Positions 33,013-39,887 of a stretch of DNA of 39,887 bases are shown piece by piece. The notes beneath the pieces were generated by a model. It ran no database searches and was not told the origin of the DNA. It worked only from the letters and a program-made list of their open reading frames with translations. A program made the translations under genes and the position numbers. Source of the stretch: Desulfurococcales archaeon (lineage in GTDB: Archaea > Thermoproteota > Thermoprotei_A > Sulfolobales > AG1); the NCBI GenBank assembly GCA_015521765.1, contig WANO01000074.1, forward strand, positions 1-39,887, written 5' to 3'. The first letter of the stretch is position 1, and the number at the start of each line of letters is the position of its first letter.

Positions 33013-33720
33013 TTAGGCGATATTCTTGAAGACTTCCCTAATCTCTTTACCTGCTTCCTCAAGATCCTTAATACTGTCTATAGATCTCCAGTACACATCG
33101 CTATAGGTTACAGCTTTCAGCCTCCTCTCTCTAGCTAGTTGAGGAAAAACGAGCTTCTCAAGGTCACCGGATCTAGGCAGGTACCTAAATATCTCAGGTT
33201 TGAAGGCGTATACACCAGCATTAATCATGTAGTCCTTAATCAAGGGCTTCTCAGCGAAATCAATTATGTAGCTACCTTCATCGATCTTAAGTATCCCGTA
33301 GGGGCTTCTCAGGGGCACGGAGGCTATAACTCCTATGAGACCGTCTCCCCTATTGAGCTCCTCGATCAGCCTTCTCGGATCGAGATTCGTGATTATATCA
33401 CCATTAACAACTATAAAGAAATCCTCCTTCTTCAGGACGTGCTCAGCATTCTTTATAGCTCCACCCGTGCCGAGGAGCTCCTCTTCAACTATATAGGATA
33501 TCTTTACGCCGTATCTCATTCCGGAGCCTATCTCATCTATTATCTTCTCTTTCTTGTATCCAGCGAGTATTATGAATTCATCAAATCCAAAGCTGCTGAA
33601 CCACTTCATCTGCCATACTATTATTGGTTTCTCCCCGATCTTGATGAGGGGTTTAGGGACTTCCTCGGTTAGGGGTCTCAGCCTTTTACCGTAGCCTCCA
33701 GCAAGTATAACTATCTTCAT
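33013..33720 (-). CDS. Short sugar-phosphate nucleotidyltransferase
   Basis: This 235-aa nucleotidyltransferase has only the catalytic domain. Visible are ILAGGYGKRLRPLTEEVPKP (residues 5-24), GTGGAIKNAEHVL, FIVVNGDIITN with the catalytic Asp, FAEKPLIKDYMINAGVYAF, and the C-terminal YWRSIDSIKDLEEA. There is no beta-helix, unlike the paralogue at 30093-31202. Mannose-1-phosphate guanylyltransferase or glucose-1-phosphate thymidylyltransferase are candidates. It is first in a minus-strand run that continues through prs. Confidence 0.85.
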   Translation of the reverse strand: MKIVILAGGYGKRLRPLTEEVPKPLIKIGEKPIIVWQMKWFSSFGFDEFIILAGYKKEKIIDEIGSGMRYGVKISYIVEEELLGTGGAIKNAEHVLKKEDFFIVVNGDIITNLDPRRLIEELNRGDGLIGVIASVPLRSPYGILKIDEGSYIIDFAEKPLIKDYMINAGVYAFKPEIFRYLPRSGDLEKLVFPQLARERRLKAVTYSDVYWRSIDSIKDLEEAGKEIREVFKNIA

Positions 33721-33850
33721 ACCGCATATCCACCTAAGCTACTTCTATGTTTCATGATGTGTAGAAAATATATATGGTTAAAACTATAGTATGCATGATT
33801 AATAGTGCTCCATATCTAAATAAGCTTTTATTGCTAATTTAAAGTAGGTT

Positions 33851-34621
33851 ATGATTATGCAGAGCATCAAGAAGTACCTTGGATATATAATAATGCAGAT
33901 CATGATCCTCTTCTACGCCTACGTGATCACCTATTTCCCGGAGCACTACGGGATCGTTATAACAGTCTTCTTCATAAGCTATTTCGCTATATTTTTTCTC
34001 ATAAGCTATAGAAGCATGAGGGGATCACTAAGAGGAAAGGAGGCGGAGGAAGTTAAGAGAGGCAGAGTCATACTTAAGGCTACTCCAGAAAAGGTTATGC
34101 AGCTCATACAGAGAGATACCGAGTTCAATAACGAGTGGAAGGCGCAGATGAAGTTTACTTTGATGCCCATGGCCTATCTGCCCCTGATCTTTATAATATT
34201 CTATGTGTTCAACACCTTCATAATACCCACATACATGAGCGAGACCCAGGTTCAGAGGTTCATAGGGTCTATCATAATGTTCGAGGCTGTATTCATGATA
34301 CCTACCGTGATTAACAGAATGTACTTTAAAAAGAAAAGCATCAAGATGATGCAGAGCGTGTTTTCCTATACAATAACCGATAAAGGCATACATGGTCCAG
34401 GGATATTGGTTAAGTTCCCTGTAGATCATGAGCAATTCGATGTTGTATGCAACAGAAAACGGGGGTTTATAGAGTTCGTTAGAAAGAGCAAGGGAGGGGG
34501 ATCACTGATGATGGGAGGTGGAGCCAGGATAGCCTTTAGATTCTATATCGAGAAGATAAGCTTCGATAAGGTTCTGGATGCTCTTAAAAAGTATGGCAAG
34601 GTTAAGGTTGAATGCACATAA
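33851..34621 (+). CDS. DUF2208-family membrane protein
   Basis: This 256-aa protein has four likely membrane segments in two pairs: about residues 10-28 and 33-53, then 104-128 and 138-156. The region between the pairs (60-100) is charged (KRGRVILKATPEKVMQLI). The C-terminal about 85 residues form a soluble domain ending KVKVECT. It matches the crenarchaeal DUF2208 pattern, function unknown. It begins the riboflavin operon, overlapping the next gene by 10 nt. The start is ATG at 33851, with a second ATG at 33857. Confidence 0.7.
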   Translation: MIMQSIKKYLGYIIMQIMILFYAYVITYFPEHYGIVITVFFISYFAIFFLISYRSMRGSLRGKEAEEVKRGRVILKATPEKVMQLIQRDTEFNNEWKAQMKFTLMPMAYLPLIFIIFYVFNTFIIPTYMSETQVQRFIGSIIMFEAVFMIPTVINRMYFKKKSIKMMQSVFSYTITDKGIHGPGILVKFPVDHEQFDVVCNRKRGFIEFVRKSKGGGSLMMGGGARIAFRFYIEKISFDKVLDALKKYGKVKVECT

Positions 34622-34983
34622 TACTGTATGGGGCCCTTATTTACCTAGCAGTTTTTGTGGTTGCTATAGGTCCTGTCGATGCTGATCCGCTGAATATGCA
34701 GGCCTATACAGGTGTTGATGCGAAGCCAGATGAAAACGTTTCTGAGACTAGGGGCTATATAAGGGTTACTTCGACGGGGTCTGTAGATGGGGATCAATAT
34801 AATGTACCGTTTGGCGACTCCCAGGGTTCGTCGATCAGTGATTTAGCGTCTGCGCTTATCGAGGACAGCCTGGATGTTATAGTTATTTTATTTGTAGGCT
34901 TATCTATGTTGATAGCGGGATTTATATTAAGTAGGAAGCACTATAGAGGCCGATACCAGCTTGAGGGGTATGGATCGGTATGA
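34612..34983 (+). CDS. Small bitopic membrane or secreted protein, unknown
   Basis: This 123-aa protein has an N-terminal hydrophobic segment (residues 3-20) that could be a signal peptide ending near DADP, or an anchor. A polar, Ser/Gly/Asp-rich external stretch spans about 22-85. A clear C-terminal membrane segment (about 88-108, VIVILFVGLSMLIAGFIL) precedes a short basic tail. It overlaps the DUF2208 gene by 10 nt and ribB by 4 nt (ATGA), so the three are translationally coupled. No family recognised. Confidence 0.65.
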   Translation: MHIILYGALIYLAVFVVAIGPVDADPLNMQAYTGVDAKPDENVSETRGYIRVTSTGSVDGDQYNVPFGDSQGSSISDLASALIEDSLDVIVILFVGLSMLIAGFILSRKHYRGRYQLEGYGSV

Positions 34984-35645
34984 TTGATTGGGATAGGGTT
35001 AGGTCAGATCTGATCTCCGGAAAGCCTATACTTATATACGATCTCCACGGGAGAGAGGAGGAGGTCGATATGGTTTTTTATGCAGGCTCGATAACCTATA
35101 GAAGCATAAGGAAACTCAGGATGGAGGCTGGGGGGCAGATATGCTATGTTATGCCTCTTCAATACGCCAAAAAGCTTGAGCTCCCATACATAGTGGATCT
35201 ATTAGGTAGCTACACCTCACTCAGGCCCCTAATATCTAAGAAACCCAGATACGGCGACTTCCCGCCGTACTCCATAAGCGTTAACCATATTTCGGTTAAG
35301 ACAGGCATATCGGATATAGATAGGGAGAAAACCATAAGGGTTCTCCACAGCGTTGTCGAACTGATCCATAATGGGCGATCCGATGAGGCAAGGGCAAAGT
35401 TCTATTCAGAGTTCTTTTCACCCGGCCACGTCCCGATACTCCTTGGAAGGGACCTCCGGGAGAGGAAGGGCCACACCGAGCTGAGCCTTGCTGTATCGCG
35501 GGTTGTTAATCTCGTACCCAGCATGGTTATAGCTGAGATGCTTGATGAGGGGACCTCCCTAAGCATAGATAAAGCTAGAAAATACGCTCTTCAGCACGGG
35601 TATCAATTCTTAATGGGTGAAGAAATCATTAAGTTGGTGTTGTAG
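34980..35645 (+). CDS. ribB: 3,4-Dihydroxy-2-butanone-4-phosphate synthase
   Basis: This enzyme converts ribulose-5-phosphate to the four-carbon riboflavin precursor and formate. The 221-aa product has the acidic metal-site loop HGREEEVDMVFYAG (residues about 24-37), SVNHISVKTGISDIDR, the FFSPGHVPIL segment, and the GHTELSLAVSR motif. Its start ATG overlaps the preceding stop as ATGA. It is the first of three consecutive riboflavin genes. The GTP-derived branch (archaeal GTP cyclohydrolase III and the reductase) is not in the window. Confidence 0.93.
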   Translation: MIDWDRVRSDLISGKPILIYDLHGREEEVDMVFYAGSITYRSIRKLRMEAGGQICYVMPLQYAKKLELPYIVDLLGSYTSLRPLISKKPRYGDFPPYSISVNHISVKTGISDIDREKTIRVLHSVVELIHNGRSDEARAKFYSEFFSPGHVPILLGRDLRERKGHTELSLAVSRVVNLVPSMVIAEMLDEGTSLSIDKARKYALQHGYQFLMGEEIIKLVL

Positions 35646-35649
35646 GGGC

Positions 35650-36120
35650 ATGCCCAAGATCGGGATTGTAGACACGACTTTTTCAAGGGTTGATATGGCT
35701 AAACACGCTATAGATACCATCAGGTCGCTGGCTAGTGATGTTGAGATTGTTAGGTATACTGTTCCAGGGATCAAGGACATACCTGTAGCTGCCAAGAAGC
35801 TTATAGATGAGGAGGGTTGCGACATAGTTGTGACCTTTGGGTGGGTTGGGAAGGAGCAGGTAGATAAATACAGTTATCTAGCCATGAGCATTGGCTTGAC
35901 CATGGTGCAGATTCTAACTAACAGGCATGTTATAGATGTAACCGTCCACGAGGACGAGGCAGAGGACGAGAGGAAGCTATACTATATAGCTGTTGATAGG
36001 GCAAGGAAGCATGCTAGAAACGCTGTGGAGCTCTTATTTAAAGGCGGCCTAGCCTTACGTAAATATGCTGGTAAGGGATTGAGGCAGGGGTATAGGGATG
36101 TCGGGCCAATCAGAGAGTAG
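35650..36120 (+). CDS. ribC: Riboflavin synthase, archaeal type
   Basis: This enzyme dismutates two 6,7-dimethyl-8-ribityllumazines to riboflavin plus the pyrimidine precursor. The archaeal enzyme is related to lumazine synthase rather than to bacterial RibE. The 156-aa product begins [18 protein letters not shown], has [14 protein letters not shown] and [10 protein letters not shown], and ends in a basic tail. An in-frame TTG-type extension to 35617 lies inside ribB; the ATG at 35650, 4 bases after the ribB stop, is preferred. It overlaps ribH by 23 nt. Confidence 0.93.
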   Translation: MPKIGIVDTTFSRVDMAKHAIDTIRSLASDVEIVRYTVPGIKDIPVAAKKLIDEEGCDIVVTFGWVGKEQVDKYSYLAMSIGLTMVQILTNRHVIDVTVHEDEAEDERKLYYIAVDRARKHARNAVELLFKGGLALRKYAGKGLRQGYRDVGPIRE

Positions 36121-36553
36121 ATCCCAGGAGATAAATATAGCTGTAGTCGTGTCTGAGTTCAATTATGACGTGACCAACATCATGCTTCTTAAGGCGTTAG
36201 AGCACATAGAGTTTCTGGGGGCAAAAGCCGTTAAAACCATTAAGGTTCCCGGCACGTTCGATATACCTATAGCTGTGAAGCATGTTCTCGAAAAGCTAAA
36301 GGATGTGGATGCGGTAGTGGCTCTTGGAGCCGTGCTTGAGGGTGAGACGGAGCATGATGAAGTTGTGGCTCACCAGTCCGCTAGGAAGATAATGGATCTA
36401 AGTGTGGAGTACGGTAAGCCAGTCACCTTAGGCATTATTGGTCCTGGAGCGACCAGGCTTCAGGCCCTTGAGAGGGCTGAGGAATATGCTAGAAGGGCTG
36501 TTGAGGCTGCGGTTAAGCTTGTTAGGAGGCTTAGGGAGTTGGACAATGTATAG
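36098..36553 (+). CDS. ribH: 6,7-Dimethyl-8-ribityllumazine synthase
   Basis: This enzyme condenses the ribB product with 5-amino-6-ribitylaminouracil and forms 60-mer or pentameric shells in the family. The 151-aa product has [25 protein letters not shown], the catalytic-His loop [19 protein letters not shown] and [16 protein letters not shown]. All active-site features are visible. It overlaps ribC by 23 nt and ends the operon. Confidence 0.95.
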   Translation: MSGQSESRSQEINIAVVVSEFNYDVTNIMLLKALEHIEFLGAKAVKTIKVPGTFDIPIAVKHVLEKLKDVDAVVALGAVLEGETEHDEVVAHQSARKIMDLSVEYGKPVTLGIIGPGATRLQALERAEEYARRAVEAAVKLVRRLRELDNV

Positions 36554-36566
36554 CTCTTGTTAAATC

Positions 36567-36579
36567 TTAATATATATTT
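36567..36579 (+). promoter_or_regulatory. Box A promoter of the 2-oxoacid dehydrogenase operon
   Basis: TTAATATATATTT lies about 26-30 bases before GTG 36603 and only 6-18 bases before the alternative TTG at 36585. It therefore supports GTG 36603 as the start, with a leaderless message. Confidence 0.6.
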
Positions 36580-36602
36580 TATATTTGCTATTTAGTTGTT
36601 GG

Positions 36603-37748
36603 GTGAACCTTATTTCCCAGGCTCTGGCTAAAGATCTGAATCTAGATAAGGCTCTCGGGATTTTTAGGGTTCTCGACGACCAGGGGATCCCTGACGAGTC
36701 GCTGGAGCCTAAATTGAGCAAGGATTTTCTATTGAAGATCTATGAGTACATGGTTAGAACCAGGATCCTTGACGAGTGGCTGCTGAAGCTCCAGAGAATG
36801 GGTAAGGTAGCTATACACGCACCCAATAAGGGTCAGGAAGCAACAATGATTGGCGCGGCGCTAGCCCTGAGAGAGCAGGACTGGATGTTCCCAAGCTATA
36901 GAGAGCTCGGGGCCCTTCTGGTTAGGGGCATGAGTGAGGAGGAGATTATTGATAGGGCTATGGCCAACGCCGACGACCCGCTTAAGGGGTCGGATTTCGC
37001 CATATATGGCTCTAGAGATAAGAAGATAGTTCCAGCCCCAGTACCCGTGGGCAACCAGATACCGCACGCCGTGGGGTTTGCTCTAGCGGCAAAGATAATG
37101 GGGGATAATATAGTTGTGTTAACGTTCTTTGGCGATGGAGCAACATCACGCGGCGATTTCCATTTCGGCCTGAACTTCGCTGGATTATTCAAGCCGCCAG
37201 TAGTGTTCGTTATACAGAACAACCAGTGGGCTATATCCCTCCCCGTTAGGAAGCAGACAGCCGCGCCAACGCTTGCTGTGAAGGGTGTCGCCTATGGGGT
37301 CCCCTCAATACGTGTTGATGGAAACGATGTTCTTGCTGTATACTCTATAGCTAAAGAGGCTGTCGATAAAGCAAGCTCTGGTGGGGGGCCTACACTTATC
37401 GAGTCCCTAACCTATAGGTTGGGACCCCATACAACGGCTGATGATCCTAAAAGGTATAGGAGTGACGAGGAGGTTAAGAGGTACGAGGCTAAAGATCCTA
37501 TACCCAGGTTCCGCAGATACCTCATGTATAGAGGTATACTTAACGAGGATCTAGATAGAGAGATTTGGGGCAGGTGGAGAGACTATATAGAGACTGTAGT
37601 TAGAAGGTGCCTAAGCAAGCCCGAGCTCCCCGAGGAGGTTATATTCGAGGATGTATACTCCGAAATGCCATGGAACCTCAGAGAGCAGCTCGAGGAATTC
37701 AGAGAGTCTCTTAAGATTATGAAATCTCTCGGCTTGAAGGTGGAATAG
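36603..37748 (+). CDS. 2-Oxoacid dehydrogenase E1 component, alpha subunit
   Basis: This is the thiamine-diphosphate subunit of a pyruvate or branched-chain 2-oxoacid dehydrogenase. It decarboxylates the oxoacid with the beta subunit. The 381-aa product has the TPP motif GDGATSRGDFHFGLNFA ending in NN of FVIQNNQWAIS. It also has SYRELGALLVRG and the conserved RLGPHTTADDPKRYR loop, which in the family contacts the lipoyl arm. The start is GTG at 36603; a longer frame from TTG 36585 is unlikely by promoter position. The substrate cannot be fixed; Thermoplasma-type branched-chain activity is as likely as pyruvate. Confidence 0.92.
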   Translation: MNLISQALAKDLNLDKALGIFRVLDDQGIPDESLEPKLSKDFLLKIYEYMVRTRILDEWLLKLQRMGKVAIHAPNKGQEATMIGAALALREQDWMFPSYRELGALLVRGMSEEEIIDRAMANADDPLKGSDFAIYGSRDKKIVPAPVPVGNQIPHAVGFALAAKIMGDNIVVLTFFGDGATSRGDFHFGLNFAGLFKPPVVFVIQNNQWAISLPVRKQTAAPTLAVKGVAYGVPSIRVDGNDVLAVYSIAKEAVDKASSGGGPTLIESLTYRLGPHTTADDPKRYRSDEEVKRYEAKDPIPRFRRYLMYRGILNEDLDREIWGRWRDYIETVVRRCLSKPELPEEVIFEDVYSEMPWNLREQLEEFRESLKIMKSLGLKVE

Positions 37749-37750
37749 CC

Positions 37751-38728
37751 ATGCCAATCATGAATATGGTTCAGGCCCTTAACCAGGCTTTAAGAGAAGA
37801 GATGAGGAGGGACCCCAGGGTTGTTGTTCTAGGCGAGGATGTGGGTTATAGGGGAGGCGTCTTCCTAGTTACCGAGAAGCTCATAGACGAGTTCGGTGAG
37901 CTGAGGGTTATCGATACCCCTCTAACCGAAGGAGGTATTGTTGGGATAGCTGTTGGCATGGCTATGTATGGGCTTAGACCTGTTGCCGAGATCCAGTTTA
38001 TCGATTTTGTGTACGAGGCATTCGATCAGATTGTTAGTAACGTTGCGAAGATCAGGTATAGAAGTGGGGGACAGTTCTCTGTACCTCTAGTAATTAGATC
38101 ACCCTGCTGCGGAGGCGTAAGGGGAGGCATGCACCATAGCCAGAGCCCCGAAAGCTACTTTATCCACACAGCCGGACTTATAACTATCATGCCCTCAACA
38201 CCGTACGATGCTAAAGGACTCCTCAAGGCCTCTATAAGGATTGATGACCCGGTGATTTTCCTTGAGCCTAAATCAATATATAGAACAATAAGGGAGGAGG
38301 TCCCCGAAGAAGACTACATAGTGCCTATAGGCAAGGCTAGGTTGGTTAAGGAGGGTTCAGACGTAACTATAGTGACGTACGGAGCCATGGTGTATAAGTC
38401 TATTGAGGCATCCAAGCTTGTTGCGGAGAAGCATGGCTGGGATGTGGAGATAATAGATCTTAGAACCCTAATGCCATTCGATCGTGAGGCTGTGCTGAAG
38501 AGCATCGAGAAGACTGGCAGGCTGGTGATTGTTCACGAGGCACCCAAAACACTAGGGCTGGGTGCAGAGATCTCGGCGTATGTGGCTGAGAACGCTATAG
38601 AGCTTCTTAGGGGGCCTGTGGTTAGGGTAGCTGGTTACGATACGCCATTTCCACTTGCCCACGAGAAGCTCTACATGCCTAATGTGGCCAGGATATATAT
38701 GGCTATAAAAAAGGTAATGGAATACTAA
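37751..38728 (+). CDS. 2-Oxoacid dehydrogenase E1 component, beta subunit
   Basis: This 325-aa subunit forms the E1 heterotetramer. Visible are VVLGEDVGYRGGVFLVTE, DTPLTEGGIVGIAVGMA with the TPP-activating Glu, and QFIDFVYEAFDQI. The RSPCCGGVRGGMHHSQSPE region and the C-terminal transketolase-like domain (VTYGAMVYKSIEAS, RTLMPFDREAV) follow. The start ATG at 37751 is 2 bases after E1-alpha, so translation is coupled. The family length is normal. Confidence 0.94.
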   Translation: MPIMNMVQALNQALREEMRRDPRVVVLGEDVGYRGGVFLVTEKLIDEFGELRVIDTPLTEGGIVGIAVGMAMYGLRPVAEIQFIDFVYEAFDQIVSNVAKIRYRSGGQFSVPLVIRSPCCGGVRGGMHHSQSPESYFIHTAGLITIMPSTPYDAKGLLKASIRIDDPVIFLEPKSIYRTIREEVPEEDYIVPIGKARLVKEGSDVTIVTYGAMVYKSIEASKLVAEKHGWDVEIIDLRTLMPFDREAVLKSIEKTGRLVIVHEAPKTLGLGAEISAYVAENAIELLRGPVVRVAGYDTPFPLAHEKLYMPNVARIYMAIKKVMEY

Positions 38729-38745
38729 TTCTTGAGGTGCTGTTT

Positions 38746-39887
38746 TTGGCCAGGATTGAGAAGGTCAAGCTCCCAGATATAGGAGAGGGTATAGCTGAGG
38801 GGGAGATAGTTAGGTGGCTTGTGAAGGAGGGTGATAAAGTTAAGCAGTTTCAGCCCCTAGTCGAGGTTCTTACCGATAAAGCCAATGTCGAGATCCCCTC
38901 ACCTGTGTCGGGACGTGTGGTTAGATTTCTAGCTAGCGAGGGGGAGAGAGTTAGTGTTGGCTCACCTATAGTGGAGATAGAGCTTGAGGGAGAAGGTGAA
39001 AGCGGAGCTGTCGAGCCTGAGAAGAGTAGTGGCTCTGTGGAGGAGGTTAAGAAGGATGTTTCCCCTGAATTAGAGGAGAAGGTTGAGGCGAAGAAGGAGG
39101 AAAGAAGGATTGTTCGTGCCCCACCATCTGTTAGGAAGCTTGCTCGCGATCTCGGTATAGATCTAGCTAAAGTGAAGGGTACAGGACCTGGAGGGGTTAT
39201 TACTAGAGATGATGTATTGAGATATGCCCAGGCCCAGCAGGGGGCTCAGGCCCAGGCTGCAGCTAGAGCTGCTGAAGTTGAAAAAATCCAGGTGGAGGCT
39301 GTAGAGAAGCCCCAGACCCAGGCTGTGAAGGCCGAGACCGCAGAGCAAGCTGTTGAGAGGGTGCCTCTGAGGGGCATTAGGAAGATCATGGCTGAGAGGA
39401 TGGCCCTTGCCAAATCAAGGATCCCCCACGCATATATAGTTGAGGAGGTTGATGTCACGGACCTCTTATCGCTTAGGGATCATCTAGCTAAATATGCCGA
39501 GGGAAAGGGTATCAGGCTTACTATCCTACCGTTTATAGTTAAGGCTGTAGTTAAAGCCTTGAAAGAGTATCCGTTGCTCAACTCGTCGCTTGATGAGGAT
39601 AGAAACGAGATCGTGGTGAAGAAATACTACAATATCGGTATAGCTGTAGATACCGAGATGGGCCTTGTTGTTCCAAATATAAAGAACGCTGATCGCAAGG
39701 GGCTGTTTGAGATAGCTAGAGACATATCTATGCTGGCCAGCAAGGCCAGGAGCGGCAAGCTCGATCTGAGCGACGTTAGGGATGGAACGTTCACGATAAC
39801 CAACATAGGATCTATAGGAACGGTAATGGGCATGCCCGTGATCAACCCGCCCGAGGTAGCTATTCTAGGTGTGCATCGCGTGGTAGA
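38746..39887 (+). CDS. Dihydrolipoamide acyltransferase E2, 3' end outside the window
   Basis: This lipoate-carrying core of the complex transfers the acyl group to CoA. The frame is open to the window edge, with 380 complete codons visible. The lipoyl domain has EVLTDKANVEIPSPVSG, with Lys45 as the lipoylated residue. An acidic/charged linker (about 85-120) follows. The peripheral-subunit binding domain is APPSVRKLARDLGIDLAKV and TGPGGVITRDDVL (about 124-160). A Gln/Ala-rich linker (about 163-205) precedes the catalytic domain (MAERMALAKSRIPHAYIVEE). The HxxxD active site lies beyond the edge. TTG 38746 is the start, with GAGGTG 7 nt upstream. E3 is expected downstream. Confidence 0.93.
   Translation, partial: MARIEKVKLPDIGEGIAEGEIVRWLVKEGDKVKQFQPLVEVLTDKANVEIPSPVSGRVVRFLASEGERVSVGSPIVEIELEGEGESGAVEPEKSSGSVEEVKKDVSPELEEKVEAKKEERRIVRAPPSVRKLARDLGIDLAKVKGTGPGGVITRDDVLRYAQAQQGAQAQAAARAAEVEKIQVEAVEKPQTQAVKAETAEQAVERVPLRGIRKIMAERMALAKSRIPHAYIVEEVDVTDLLSLRDHLAKYAEGKGIRLTILPFIVKAVVKALKEYPLLNSSLDEDRNEIVVKKYYNIGIAVDTEMGLVVPNIKNADRKGLFEIARDISMLASKARSGKLDLSDVRDGTFTITNIGSIGTVMGMPVINPPEVAILGVHRVV

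Noticed and set aside
35617-35649. Extending riboflavin synthase into ribB
   Set aside because: The family starts [11 protein letters not shown], and the ATG at 35650 directly follows the ribB stop.
1-39887. CRISPR arrays, insertion sequences, toxin-antitoxin pairs or phage genes
   Set aside because: I looked for regularly spaced repeats, transposase or integrase motifs and small toxin-antitoxin-like gene pairs on both strands and found none. Composition and gene content look uniformly chromosomal.

Overview
This window is a chromosomal stretch of a hyperthermophilic-type archaeon of the Thermoprotei (crenarchaeotes). The evidence is archaeal/eukaryotic-type ribosomal proteins (L21e, uL16/L10e, L31e, L39e, S19e, S6e), archaeal-only enzymes (sn-glycerol-1-phosphate dehydrogenase, GHMP shikimate kinase, archaeal riboflavin synthase), the Fe-S subunit TFE-beta, two intron-containing tRNAs, an archaeal SRP RNA, A/T-rich box A promoters with very short leaders, and frequent TTG/GTG starts. 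I cannot name the genus; Desulfurococcales, Acidilobales or a relative are plausible. I see no phage, insertion sequence, CRISPR array or defence island. Almost every gene is a core archaeal gene, and no gene-free stretch exceeds 300 bases.

Layout. 1-514: end of an HTH/zinc-finger gene and tRNA-Arg(CCT). 537-3750 (minus): L21e-rpoF-DUF655-ksgA-aroK. 3817-7717 (plus): pus10, eIF5A, srp54 and a SpoU/TrmJ-like tRNA methylase. 7732-8244 (minus): ribosomal uL16/L10e. 8412-11334 (plus): a CPA2-type antiporter whose 5' end is odd, and an MDR oxidoreductase. 11355-16202 (minus): a Cys-rich protein, then the cluster S19e-PDCD5-L39e-L31e-aIF6, preceded by a PfkB kinase and glycerol-1-phosphate dehydrogenase. 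16330-18989 (plus): FKBP prolyl isomerase, then a DHH phosphoesterase overlapping the endonuclease NucS. 18982-23547 (minus): Trm1, S6e, Tyw1 and threonine ammonia-lyase. 23599-23907 (plus): SRP RNA. 24051-26558: TFE-beta, an unknown small gene, a THEP1 NTPase and a COG1395 regulator. 26737-30071 (plus): an unknown gene, tRNA-Cys, then Nop5-fibrillarin-DUF61. 30093-33720 (minus): two sugar nucleotidyltransferases flanking a radical-SAM-like protein and PRPP synthetase. 33851-36553 (plus): a riboflavin operon led by two membrane-protein genes. 36603 to the end (plus): E1-alpha, E1-beta and E2 of a 2-oxoacid dehydrogenase complex, E2 cut by the window edge.

The genes form a translation and RNA-modification neighbourhood (ribosomal proteins, initiation factors, SRP, C/D-box RNP, Pus10, Trm1, TrmJ, Tyw1, KsgA), with lipid, cofactor and central-carbon genes between. 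The most unusual points are these. The Pus10 homologue has lost the catalytic aspartate motif. The L39e gene, absent from a standard ATG/GTG/TTG gene list, has only CTG as a plausible start. The antiporter has about 86 in-frame N-terminal codons with no standard start, directly after a leaderless-looking ATG in another frame. A radical-SAM-like protein lacks the first cluster cysteine. Two uncharacterised membrane-protein genes are translationally coupled to riboflavin synthesis.
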